A DNA stretch of 64,000 nucleotides from Dugong dugon (GCA_030035585.1 CM057460.1:125720714-125784713); one strand, 5' to 3'. Shown: positions 32,580 to 42,639, counted from the first letter of the stretch. Notes: generated by a model not told the origin, from the letters alone. A program made the numbers and translations.

Positions 32580-33749
32580 AAACCTATGAAAAAGTTCACA
32601 CGCAACATGTAACAATCTTTGTTGGTTACCAGGGATGGGGGAGGGGGGGATACTAAATAGGCAATAGATAAGTGGTATCTTGGATGAAGGGTGAGACAGT
32701 ACACAATACAGGGGAAACTAGCACAACCTGTACAAGGAAAGGTCATGGAAGCCCCATAGACACATCCAAATTCCCTGAGGGACTGAATTGCTGGGCGGAG
32801 GGCTGTGGGGACCATGGTCTCGGGGAATATCTAGCTCAATTGGCTTGACACAGCTTATGAAGACAATGCTCTACATTCTACCTTGGTGAGTAGTGTCTGG
32901 GGTCTTAAAAGCCTGTGAGCGGCCATCTAAGATACTCCACTGGTCTCATCCCTTCAGGAGCAAGGGAGAATGAAGAGAACAGGATACAAGGAAAAGATTA
33001 GTCCAGAGGACTAATGGACCACTGCTAACAAGGCTTCCACCAGACTGAGTCCAGTACAGCTAGATGGTGCCCAGCTACCACCACTGACTGCTCTGACCAG
33101 GATCACAACAGAGGGTTCTGGACAGAGCTGGAGAAGGATGTAGAGCATAATTCTAACTCACAAAAAAAAAAAAAGACCAGATTTACTGGCCTCAAGGATA
33201 CTGGAGACACCCCCAGACACCCTCTTAGCTCAGTGGTGAAGTCACCTCCGAGGTTCACCGTTCAACCTGGAAGCGGACAGCCCCGTAAAACCAAATGAGA
33301 CTAATGAGGTACAGGAGTCCAGTGACAAGGGCCAGAAGGCAGAAGGGGACAAGGAAGCTGGTGATAGGGAACACAAGATTTAGTAAGGATATTGTTGATA
33401 TGTTGTGAGATTGTTAACCATTGTCATAGGGCAACATTTGTAGTAACTGTTAAATGAGAAACTATTTTGTTCTGTAAGCCTTCATCTTAAGTGAGAATAA
33501 CAGCACAATTGGAAGAGCGTAGTCAGTGTCTCTGAACTGTGTATGTAGAAATTTTTGAAATGGTGTATCTTTGGCTGTGTGTATTTTCACCAAAAAAAAA
33601 AAAAAAAAGGTTGAGAATTTAGAGGGTTAGTATGTTGTGGGGTTGTCAACCAATGTCATAAAACAACATGTGTACTACTGTTTCATGAGAAACTATTTGT
33701 TCTGTAAGCCTTCACCTGAAGTACAATAAAATATTAAAAAAAAAAAAAA
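32580..33749 (+). other. L1 3' UTR with composite end
   Basis: It follows the ORF2 stop. Near the end comes a first terminal block (33382-33500, ending 'gtaagccttcatcttaag'), then a type B block (33501-33608, ending in an internal A-run at 33592-33608). A second terminal block follows (33609-33736, ending 'gtaagccttcacctgaag') and then the genomic tail. The two terminal blocks are clearly related to each other. The older L1s in the window have only one. Confidence 0.85.
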
Positions 33750-34297
33750 GGAAATCAAAAGGACATATTGCATTAGGTAAATTTGCTGCAAAAGACCTCT
33801 TTAAAAATCTTAAAAAGCAAAGATATCACCATGAGGACTAAGGTGAGACTAACCCAAGCCATGATATTTTCAATCATCTCATATGCATGTGAAAGCCGGG
33901 CAATGAATAAGGAAGACTGATGAATAGATGCATTTGAATTACGGTGCTGGTGAAGAATATCGAATATACCATGAACTGCTAAAAGAACGAACAAATCTGT
34001 CTTGGAAGAAGTTCAGCCAGAATGGTCCTTAGAAGCAAGGATGGCGAGACTTCGTCTCATGCACTTTGGACATGTTATTAGGAGAGACCAGTCCCTGCAG
34101 AAAGACTCATGCTTGATAAAGTAGAGTCAGTGAAAAAGAGGAAAACCCTCAAGGAGATGGATTGACACAATGGCTGCAACAACGGTCTTAAACATAGTAA
34201 CTATTGTGAGGATGGCGCAGGACTAGGCAGTGTTTTGTTTTGTTGTACACAGTGTCGCTATGATTTGGAACCGACTCAAAGGCACCTAACAACAACA

Positions 34298-34593
34298 TTA
34301 CTAGCAGATGTAGCAGATTAGTTAGATCACTTGTGAACAGAGATTGGTATCTGCTCTCACCCTGGAGAAAGCAAGGGGCTGGAGGATTAGGGCACAGAAC
34401 AGGTAGAGGGTGGGGAAGGAATAACCAAGAAAAGACTGAGAACAAGGAGTCCTTCCAGTCTAGGAAGGGCAGTGAAGTGGGAGGCCTGGACGCAGTGAAC
34501 AAACACAGATGTGGAGATAAACACCTCGGTGTAAACCTTGCACTTACTAGGTGTAGGGCAGAACTTAATCTCTTAAACTGCAGGTTCCTCTTC
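34298..34593. repeat. Unique sequence, then left part of a MIR
   Basis: Up to about 34490 nothing is recognised. From there 'cttgcacttactaggtgtag', 'aacttaatctcttaaactgc' and 'aggttcctcttcaataaaac' read as a MIR core, interrupted by the U6-L1 insertion and continuing at 34923. Confidence 0.55.
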
Positions 34594-34608
34594 AATAAAA
34601 CGAGGATA

Positions 34609-34716
34609 GTGCTCTCTTTGGCACCACATACACTAAAAATTGGAACGATACAGAGAAGATTAGCACTGGCCCTGCGCAAGGATGACACCCTAATTGGTGA
34701 AGCATTCCATATTTTT
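34609..34716 (+). pseudogene. U6 snRNA retropseudogene (5' part of a chimera)
   Basis: A full-length U6-like sequence: start 'gtgctctctttggcaccac', then 'attggaacgatacagagaag', 'attagcactggccctgcg', 'caaggatgacaccctaatt' and end 'gaagcattccatattttt'. It is 108 bp, against about 107 for U6. Changes include TTTGGCACCAC in the 5' stem and CCTAATTGGTG near the ISL region. The upstream sequence is MIR, without the PSE and TATA box of a U6 gene, so it is not an active locus. It joins L1 3' UTR at 34717 with no gap. Confidence 0.93.
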
Positions 34717-34907
34717 AAGCAAAGGCAAAAAGCAGGAAGGGACAGGAAAACTGGACAAATAGGAACAGGGAAGCTGGGGTGGAAAGGAAAAGGGGGAGAG
34801 TGCTGACACAACGCAGGGATTGCAACCAATGTCACAAAATAATTTGTGTATAAATTTTTGAATGAGAAACTAATCTGCGCTGTAAACTTTCACCTAAAGC
34901 ACAGTCA
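34717..34907 (+). mobile_element. L1 3' end fused to U6
   Basis: Directly after the U6 T-run comes L1 3' UTR text: 'ggaagggacaggaaaactgg', 'gagagtgctgacacaacg', 'gcaaccaatgtcacaaaat', 'gtaaactttcacctaaagc'. It is the simple older type of 3' end. The whole unit (34609-34907) is flanked by AATAAAACGAGGATA (34594-34608) and AATAAAATAAGGATA (34908-34922), 13 of 15 identical. Confidence 0.92.
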
Positions 34908-34922
34908 AATAAAATAAGGATA

Positions 34923-35160
34923 ATAAAACTTATGTTTTATTGCAAGTATTAATGAAGATGAAGGAAGTGCCTGTACTTTAGAGCATTGTTCTGCCACTTT
35001 CTAGTTGTGGATCCTTGGACAAATTAACGTCTCTAAGCTGTAATTTGCTCATCTGTAAAATAGGAATGATAAAAGTACCTATCTCATAGGGTTAAGGATT
35101 AAATAAGATAATGCATCTAATGTGCCTGATAATAATGTTTAATGATGATGATGGTGATGC
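34923..35160 (+). repeat. MIR fragments
   Basis: A first part continues the MIR interrupted by the U6-L1 insertion ('attaatgaagatgaagg', 'agtgcctgtacttta'). A second MIR follows: 'ctgccactttctagttgtgg', 'gctcatctgtaaaatagg' and 'ctatctcatagggttaagg'. Confidence 0.75.
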
Positions 35161-35712
35161 TGGTGGTATTAATTGTATTATCTCACATGACAAGAAGTCC
35201 CAAAGTTGAGAGGTTCCAGAATGGTTAGTTCAGTGGCTCAAGGATGGCATTGAGATTCTGAGCTCTTTACAGCCTTCACTCTTTCTCAGCATGTTGATTT
35301 TTTTTCTTAACGTATGCTGTTCCCTCATGGCTGCAAGATGGCTGCCACTACTCCAGATACACATCTTCTCCTAACAATCTCCAAAGGTGGAGAAAGGAAG
35401 AGACCACTCCTTTTCCTTTTTAAGAGAAAGAAAAATTGTTCTTGAACCAGCAGACTTTCCCTCCTATCCATTAGCCAGAACTGCATACACATGCTGGTGC
35501 CTAAACCAATCCCTGGCCTGTCAAGAGACATGCAAAATCCTGGTTCTATTAGCAAGGAAGAAGGTGGGCATGGCTTTAGGGAAGACAATGAACATCAACC
35601 ACCTCAATAATGATGATAGAAGTTGTGGTCACTTAGAGGACAGAGTGCTGAGAGGGGAGAGGGAATTACGTTTGGGTGAGAGGTAAAGAGTACCTTTGCT
35701 GTTCGGTGTAGT
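35161..35712. other. No recognisable feature
   Basis: Probably unique. Frames on both strands at 35325-35686 (87 and 99 codons) lack any recognisable domain. Confidence 0.4.
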
Positions 35713-35892
35713 TCTTAAGAGTCTTTGGAGTCACAAAATTCTAGATTGAATTCTTGGCTCCGCCACTTTCTGTGTAAACCTGTGCAAGCTACCCTCTATG
35801 CCTTTGTTTCCACAGATGTAGAAGGCCAACATCTAATGGATGCTTGAGAATAAAATTAAGCCACACAGAGTAAGTGCTCAATAAATAAGTGA
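35713..35892 (+). repeat. MIR SINE
   Basis: 'cttggctccgccactttctg', 'acctgtgcaagctaccctc' and the end 'gtaagtgctcaataaataag' give most of a MIR in sense orientation. Confidence 0.75.
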
Positions 35893-36059
35893 AACTATCA
35901 TTAGTACTTCAGACCTAGCAACACGAACAGAAACAGGATTGGTTGCTATGCTAACAATCATTGAAGCTATTGAATACAAATGTGTGTCTGTATCTGCTAC
36001 TTCAGTTTCTTCTGTGGGACTGAGGAAGAAGGGTCAGAATGAGGTGAGAAGATTAGGAG

Positions 36060-36265
36060 TGTAGCTGTGGAGCCAAATGGCCAGCACTCAAAATCTGCCT
36101 CCACTGCTACCATTTAGAAGCTGTGTAATCTTGGAAAAGTTGTCGAACCAACTGTCTTGTGACTCAGTTTTCTCATCTGCAAAATGGGGTGATAGCTCAT
36201 TGCATTGTGAAGATTAAACAAGTTAATGTGTAAGTGACTACCATGTAAACTCTCAGTAAAAGTCA
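36060..36265 (+). repeat. MIR SINE
   Basis: Nearly complete MIR: 'gctaccatttagaagctgtg', 'cagttttctcatctgcaaaa', 'tggggtgatagctcattgc', 'gaagattaaacaagttaatg'. Confidence 0.75.
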
Positions 36266-36354
36266 GTTTTGTTAGAGGTTGTTCCCTTTTCACCAAAAAG
36301 AAGTTACCCTTTTCTACATCAGCTACCCACTTTGTAAATTGTCACTAAGGGCTC

Positions 36355-36517
36355 CTACCAAAACCAAGCTGGTTGCCATTGAGTCCAACTCATGGTGACC
36401 CTATACAACAGAGTAGAACTGCCCCATAGCATTTTCAAGGAGCAGCTGGTGGATTCGAACTGCCCACATTTTGGTTAGCAGACATAGCTCTTAACCACGG
36501 GGCCACCAGGACTCCAA
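36355..36517 (-). mobile_element. AfroSINE, short (deleted) type
   Basis: Reverse copy: 'ggttgccattgagtccaac', 'actgccccatagcattttc' joined to 'aaggagcagctggtgg', then 'ttttggttagcagacatagc'. Middle block absent. Confidence 0.92.
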
Positions 36518-37330
36518 GGGCTCATATAGCAGCATTCAAACACCTGGTTTCAGTTTTTGCTATTCTCTTAATGGGCACATGGCCCCTAAGCATCAGGTGC
36601 TTCTGCCCCAATGTGATTGGCCAGCCTATCTCTCCAGAGGTAAGAGGGTCCAAATAAAATGGTTTGAAGACAAAAACTGAACATATAATGTCACTTTATT
36701 TATACTATTTCCTACTATTCCCAAGTTTTGTCTTAGTCTTGCTTATCACCCATGCTTTTCTTTGGCTTCCTGCCTGGAACTTTTTCCTATACTATGCTGC
36801 TATTTATTATAATCTCCAGTATTGACACTTTCTCTTTTACCCAGATTCTTTATGCATCATTACTAATAATCTCTTAAATGTGCTACATACTTATTATAGA
36901 TGAGTGGTAGGAATGTATGTATTCTTTTTATTTATTAAAATTTATTTATATTTTTCCACAGCCCACAGGGACTCTTACTGTATCAGCATATGTAAAATGT
37001 TAATCACGCAGTAGTACTTGTTATAAATGCTAAATAATAAAATATACAATTTAAACAAATATTTGCTGGGGGCCTACTGTGTGCACTGCATTGTCTCCAG
37101 AGATGAGTCAGACACAATTCTTGGCCTCAAAGAGCTGTTGTATTCCTGTTTCGGGGTTAAGACTTGGAACGATAAATAAGTAAATACAACAAATACAAAC
37201 ACCTCTAAAAAAATACTTAAAGAGTTCTTTTAAAAACGATGGATTTAAAAGAGTTTGAAGTAGACGTCAGTAAATAATCATCAGAAAATGGATTTTTTTT
37301 TTTTTTTTTTAGTAGCCTTTAATATTTTAA
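36518..37330. other. Mostly unrecognised, with an old repeat fragment
   Basis: At 37050-37110 'caaatatttgctgggggcc' and 'tactgtgtgcactgcattg' look like an old mammalian interspersed repeat. A 50-bp segment at 36931-36980 recurs inside the next AfroSINE. A T-run lies at about 37292-37310. The rest is not recognised. Confidence 0.4.
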
Positions 37331-37590
37331 ATGGAGTCCTGGGTAGTGCAAATGGTTAACACGCTTGCTGCTAATCAAAAGTTGGAGGTTGGAGTCCACC
37401 CAGAGGCAACTCAGAAGAAAGGCCTGGTGATCGACTTCCAAAAAATCATCCACTTATTTAAAATTTATATCTATTTTTCGACAGCCCACAGGGATTCATA
37501 CTGAAGGAGCACAGTTCTACTCTGACACTCATGGGGTCGCCATGAATTGGAGTCAACTGCACTCACAACTGGGTTTTTTTGTTTTGTCTT
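37331..37590 (+). mobile_element. AfroSINE, older type, with foreign middle insert
   Basis: Sense copy: 'atggagtcctgggtagtgc', 'cttgctgctaatcaaaagtt', 'gaaaggcctggtgatcg', then at 37454-37503 a block that does not belong to the SINE, then 'gcacagttctactctgac', 'gtcgccatgaattggagtc' and a T-rich tail. The foreign block resembles 36931-36980. Confidence 0.85.
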
Positions 37591-37649
37591 TTGGGGTTTT
37601 GAGTTCATAGTAGCAGATAGCCCCTTTCTCTCAAAAAGAAACCTTTTCT

Positions 37650-38803
37650 CATGGAAACTCCACAGATACATCCAAATTCCCTGAGGGACTGAATTGCTGG
37701 GCGGAGGGCTGTGGGGACCATGGTCTCGGGGAACATCTAGCTCAATTGGCATAACACAGCTTATAAAGACAATGTTCTACATTCTACCTTGGTGAGTAGC
37801 ATCTGGGGTCTTAAAAGCCTGTGAGCGGCCATCTAAGATATTCCACTGGTCTCACCCCTTTGGGAGCAAGGGAGAATGAAGAGAACAGGATACAAGGAAA
37901 AGATTAGTCCAGAGGACTAATGGACCACAGCTAACAAGGCTTCCACCGGACTGAGTCCAGTACAGCTAGATGGTGCCCGGCTACCACCACTGACTGCTCT
38001 GACCGGGGCCACAACAGAGGGTTCTGGACAGAGCTGGAGAAGGATGTAGAGCAAAATTCTAACACACACAAAGAAGACCAGATTTACTGGCCTGAAAGAG
38101 ACTAGAGAAACCCCGAGAGTATGGCGCCCAGACACCCGTTTAGCTCAGTGGTGAAGTCACTTCCTAGGTTCACTGTTCAGCTGGGGATTGGATAGCCCCA
38201 TAAAACCAAACGGGACTAATGAGGCACAGCAGTCCAGGGACAAGAACTAGAAGGCAGAAGGGGACAGGAAAGTTGGTGTTAGGGAACCCAAGGTTGAGTA
38301 AGGACAGTGTTGACACTGGGGTTGTTAACCATAGTCATAGGGCAACATGTGTACTAACTGTTTAATGAGAAATTATTTTGTTCCGTAAACCTTCACGTAA
38401 AGCGAGAGTAGCAGCACAACTTGAAGAACGTAATCTATGTCAGTGAACTGTGCATGTAGAAATTTTTGAAATGGTGTATCTTTGGCTATGTATATTTTCC
38501 CTGAAAATAAAAGGTCAAGAAAGGGGAGGGTTGACATGTTATGGGGTTGTTAACCAATATCATAAAACAATATGTGTACTGACTATTTAATGAGAGACTG
38601 TTTGTTCTATAAACCTTCATGTAAAGTACAATAAAAAAAAAAAAAAGCCTTCTCACTCAAAATCCTGGCTACAAACATGATTGTATTTATAGTCACACAC
38701 CTATTCTGAAAAGTAGTTCAATTATAATAAACGTTGACACATTAACTCCCATTTCATAGCTTTTAAGGGATGTAAAATAAAAATACACATCTGAATAAAA
38801 AAA
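37650..38803 (+). mobile_element. L1 3' UTR copy with apparent 3' transduction
   Basis: It starts with 'catggaaactccacagatac', matching the full-length L1 at about 32746, and carries the composite 3' end (38293-38631) followed by an A-run at about 38632-38646. Next come about 150 bp of non-L1 sequence and a second A-run (38797-38808). The 17-bp target duplications AAAAAGAAACCTTTTCT (37633-37649) and AAAAAGAAACCTTTCCT (38804-38820) enclose both. The flanking block thus seems to have travelled with the L1. Confidence 0.9.
38647..38796 (+). other. Transduced 3'-flanking sequence of an L1
   Basis: Non-repetitive sequence from 'gccttctcactcaaaatcc' to 'aaaatacacatctgaataaa', lying between the L1's own A-tail and the second A-run that abuts the right target duplication. 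The final 'aataaa' may have served as the downstream polyadenylation signal. It should mark the source locus of this L1. Confidence 0.75.
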
Positions 38804-38949
38804 AAAAAGAAACCTTTCCTAGCGCACCCACCCTTCAACATTCCACAGACAAAAAACATGGGTATAGAGAAAAGTAGAGAACAAAAATGAAGCAAGTCTA
38901 GGAAATAACTTACTGAAGAGTACACCTCATGGAGGGAATGGAAGAAAGG

Positions 38950-39125
38950 GCTAGCAATTTTATTTACCGACACCCCTGTGTGTGGGTACTATATAAATAC
39001 TGTCTGATTTAATCCTTAAAACAACTCTGTGGGGTAGGTACTGTTACCCTCCCTGTTTTTCAAATCAGGAAACAGGTATCAATAGGTTAAGTGACTTGCA
39101 CAAAGCCACTCAGCTTGGGAGAGTG
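38950..39125 (-). repeat. MIR SINE
   Basis: Reverse MIR: 'tgatttaatccttaaaacaa', 'ctctgtggggtaggtactg', 'aatcaggaaacaggtatc', 'gttaagtgacttgcacaaag'. Confidence 0.75.
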
Positions 39126-40859
39126 TGGAAGTTGCCGTGTTGGGTGGGAGAGCGGTGGAAAGGAGTGCTGATGGAGGTGGGGTGGCTTACCTCTCCTGCT
39201 CCTTCCTAACCTCACTTCTATCGGGGTCAACCTAATTCCACACGTGGACTGTATTCCTTTGTGTTCAAGTTAATTTGTAAGGTTGTCCTACATTCTCTTT
39301 TAGTCAGTGAGTCTATTTGAAGGCCCTTAGTCACAAGGGCACAAACATCTTTTCTAAGTGGGTCCTCTTTCTGCTAATTAAGGAAGACTGGGCGCTGGAA
39401 CAAGCCAGGAGGGCAGGCTCTCTGCTTCACCCTCGTTGGCCTCATCTAGGAAACTGGACCCTGGGGATTCAAAAGAAATGTGAAGATAGAAGGCATGGCT
39501 GGGGCACCACTCTTCAGCTTGTTGAAAAACATTTGAACACGGCTTCTGTCTGACCTAGAAATAAGGTTTCTACCACTGAAATCCGTTAACCTTTATCAAA
39601 ATACTTCCACCTTTTTTCTCTCCCAAACTGCCTCTGGAGCCACAGCAAACCGCAACTAAAATATTCCAGAACACCTCCTCCCATTGGCAAAGGAGGACCA
39701 AAGCTGTCTAATTTTAGGGTATAACGGTTGGCGTGCAGTTAAAACTATATTTATTATGGGCCTCAGAGGGGAATAATTTATTTATGGGTAAATTAGGATC
39801 ATTGTAATATAAACATGCTCCCACAGATCAGGAATTACCTATGCTCAATCAGGGACCGGAAGAACTCTGCCATTTTTACAATATGGGACTTACTGTTTCA
39901 AAACAAGCAAAAATCAGCTGCCTCTGGTCCCTTTTTCAACATCAGTCCCAAATGCTTCAGCAGTCCCAGTCCCAGCTATTTATATTTTAGCATTGTAAAA
40001 GATTTGAGGTATTTGATCAAAGGAAACTATAAACAAGAAAATTTGTTCTCCTTCCCAGAAAGAAAAGAAACTATGTTAAAGTTCAGGGCTACGGAGGGTT
40101 TTATTTTGTTATCTGAAGGTTAATCTTACTTGCTTTAAAAACTCTGATGATCAGAGATTTGGGCTGGGATAGATGAGTCTAATTATGCTGGTTTATTGTA
40201 TGTCATTGATTTACTAAAACAGAGTAGAGGAAAACATATTTTATATTTAAATTATGAGAAATAAAGAAAAATAAAATTGCTTATAGGATGCTATCATTGT
40301 CCTCCCAAGAACTGGGTTCCTATGTCTGCAGATTTATCATCACCTTTAATTTCTTCTTTAAGTATCTTCCAACCTAATCAGAGTACGTCCCTACCTCCAC
40401 CATAGTGGCTTTATAAAAAGATATAAATTTTAGTTAAAAAAATACACAAAATTGTATGTTCCTTTCAACTCTTAAAAAACTACATCACAATGTTCTATGT
40501 GGGGTAAAGCATTTTTTTTTTCTCTTGAACTTACTCTTATGTTCTGATGCAAAGAAAAATACAAAGCCTGAAGCTAGGATTTAGTTTTGCAGTTCTCTGT
40601 TGTTTGAGCTGTATTTTCTCCAGATTGAGGACTTTGAATTATTGGTAGCCTGTGACTACTCTCTCTAGGTTGTGTGTTTCTGAGTCTTCTTTTCCTACTC
40701 CACGCATTGTTGCACACTGGCCCCATCATAAGTACATACAAGTGACTTTTAACTTCATGGTCAGATCCATTCAGCATAAAGAGAAATAGAAAGCTGATAA
40801 TGACCCCTGAGGATGCTTCCTATACGAGTTCACAGACATTCTCCCATTGGGTCAGTCCA
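39126..40859. other. Long stretch without recognised repeats
   Basis: About 1.7 kb with no mobile element, RNA gene or exon that I can recognise. Frames of 78 codons (39317-39553) and 102 codons (39815-40123) have no domain. Confidence 0.4.
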
Positions 40860-41075
40860 TACCATAGCACCCCTTTTCTTTTCACAGAAACATTTATTAC
40901 TCTATGAGATAATCTTGCTCATCTTCTGGTTTACTTGTTTATTGTCTGTCTCTTCTCACCAGAACTCATGAGATTAGGGAACTTGTCTTTCTAATTTATC
41001 CCTGTGTCCCCAGCACCTAGAAAAAAAGCCTAGCACATAGTAGTGGCTCAATAAATATTTGCTGAAGGAATGAAT
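40860..41075 (+). mobile_element. L2 LINE 3' end
   Basis: 'ttctaatttatccctgtgtc', 'cccagcacctagaaaaaaag', 'cctagcacatagtagtggc' and 'tcaataaatatttgctgaag' are the terminal blocks of L2. The left limit is uncertain. Confidence 0.7.
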
Positions 41076-41561
41076 TTCCTAGTGGCTTTTGGGAGTACAG
41101 ATATTAAGGCAAAAGGTAAGAAACAAACAAACAAAAAAGCCCTCAATCATCCAAATAACTGCTTTAGTCATTTTTTTCCTTTAATGCTGAAGTTCAATAG
41201 GGTGGAGTCAGGGTTGCTTCTTCTAAGTGATGAACACCGCCTTCTGCACCTTTCATATCTGAGCAGTGATATCAATGAAGCAACATGCTCCTGAATCTAG
41301 AGAGGATGCTCTTTAGGTAAAATAGACCAAAGAAATTAGCTTCTTTTTATCTATTAGTAAAAACTTGCTACGAGATGAACTGGAAAACACACAATTACAT
41401 AAAGAAAGTTTGACTTATAATGAAAGTTGTTTGCTTTGGTAGTTCCATTAGACTAAAGCAAACACACCAAACTTTCAGTAGTGGTTATCTCTGGACAGTG
41501 TGTTTGTAAAGACATTCAATCTTTTTAATTTGTCAAAAAATAAGCATATACTATGCATATT
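41076..41561. other. Mostly unrecognised; possible old L1 3' scrap
   Basis: 'tcagtagtggttatctctgg' at about 41478 resembles a block found in old L1 3' UTRs. Nothing else is recognised. Confidence 0.35.
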
Positions 41562-42118
41562 AGGCTTTTCCAGAGAAACGGAACCAGTAGGAGATATATT
41601 TGGAGTTCCAGGGTGACACAGTTAAACACTCAACTACTAATCAAAAGGTTAACAGTTCAAACCCACCCAGAGGCCCTCAAAAGACAGGCCTGGCGATCTG
41701 CTTCTGAAAGGCCACAGCCCTAAAACTCTGTGGAGTAGTTCTACTCTGCACAAACGGTGTTGCCATGGGTTGGAATTGATGGCAACTAACAACAACAACA
41801 ACAGGAGATACAGATATATAGATATTTTTCCCCCTGAAGGAATTGGCTTACATGATTATGGGGGCTGGCAAATCTGAAATCTGAGGGAAAGCTAACACCC
41901 TGGAAACTCTCTGGCAGGAGCTGATGCTGTGGTCTTGAGAAAGAATTTCTTCTTCCTCAGGGAAATGTGTTTTGCTCTTAAGGCCTTTCAACTGATTGCA
42001 TGAGGCGCACATACATTATCAAGAATAATCTCCTTTACTTAGTCAACTGATTATAGATGTTAACCACATCTACAAAATACCTCCACAGCAATACCTAGAT
42101 TAGTGTTTGATTTAAAAA
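41562..42118 (+). mobile_element. Ancient LTR-like repeat with AfroSINE insertion
   Basis: 'cttttccagagaaacggaac' opens it. After the AfroSINE it continues with 'gaattggcttacatgattat', 'tttcaactgattgcatgagg' and 'ctttacttagtcaactgatt'. It shares its opening pattern with the LTR at 43250. I do not know the family name, and an assignment to an LTR rather than another class is tentative. Confidence 0.5.
41602..41806 (+). mobile_element. AfroSINE, older type, with RTE-like tail
   Basis: 'ggagttccagggtgacacag', 'ctactaatcaaaaggttaac', 'cctggcgatctgcttctg' and 'tgttgccatgggttggaat' lead to the tail 'ggcaactaacaacaacaac'. This tail is like that of the RTE LINE. Short flanking similarity (aggagatatat on the left, aggagatacag on the right) suggests the target duplication. 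Confidence 0.9.
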
Positions 42119-42639
42119 GAGCAATTTACTCCCAAACAATATGTCAATATATAGGTATAATGCATTCATTATCTTCAGCCCTTCACTGAATATTTATAGT
42201 TCACTAAGTATAGGATGGCATTTAAGACACATGAGCTCAAAAATGTTTGAGATATTATCCCTTTCTCAAGAAGTTCACAATCAAATGGACAACATTTAGT
42301 ACAAATGATGTCATTGAAAATACTGCAAAAAGCAAAAGATTCTTAGAACTGTTTATGTTAAGAAAACCTGTTCACCTTTTTGAAGAAAGAAATGTGAATG
42401 CTGATCTGCACGTGCAATTCTCGGATGTACGAAGTTTGTTATTTCTTGAGGGGATGGAGGGGGTTGGAGAAGAGCTGAAGGAAGAATAGTGCACTTTAGG
42501 GAGGACAAACAAAGAGGTGCACACAGACCGGTTAACATGCACTGAGAATCTCTGCTCAGTGGTGTCCTCAACTTCTTAATAGAACCCAATAACCAAGAAT
42601 AGCACGCATGCATATTTGTGTAACCAGTCCTCTTCAGGA
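42119..42639. other. No recognisable feature
   Basis: Probably unique sequence. The frames on both strands show no domain. Confidence 0.4.

Larger units (their letters stand above)
26253..33749 (+). mobile_element. Full-length L1, 7.5 kb, broken ORFs
   Basis: It begins with 'gaggaggttccggcaagac', a typical L1 5' start, and ends with 'cctgaagtacaataaaat' and an A-run. A perfect 12-bp target duplication GAAATCAAAAGG lies at 26241-26252 and 33750-33761. The order is 5' UTR (to 27288), ORF1 remnant (27289-28334), inter-ORF (28335-28757), ORF2 remnant (28758-32579) and 3' UTR. ORF2 adds up to 3,822 bp, the length expected for an L1 ORF2 of about 1,274 codons, so large deletions are absent. Several frame changes mean it cannot move itself. 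Confidence 0.95.
26188..34297 (+). mobile_element. RTE LINE 3' region split by the full-length L1
   Basis: The left part (26188-26252) reads 'ggatttcattttacttgaatcc' without the run being complete, up to 'gtcaagaaatcaaaagg'. The right part (33750-34297) continues 'gacatattgcattagg' through 'aatctgtcttggaagaag' and 'cacgatggctgcaac'-like text to the tail 'aaaggcacctaacaacaac'. In the copy at 1763 the same text is uninterrupted ('gtcaagaaatcaaaggacg', about 4030). All frames are broken. Confidence 0.9.

Noticed and set aside
26253..33749. An active L1
   Set aside because: ORF1 has a frameshift and a stop, and ORF2 changes frame about five times.
34609..34716. A functional U6 snRNA gene
   Set aside because: There are several changes in the body, no PSE or TATA box upstream, and a flanking target duplication shared with an L1 end.
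34333..34835. Long frames on both strands (157 and 215 codons)
   Set aside because: They run across unique sequence, a MIR, the U6 pseudogene and an L1 end, so they cannot be one real gene.
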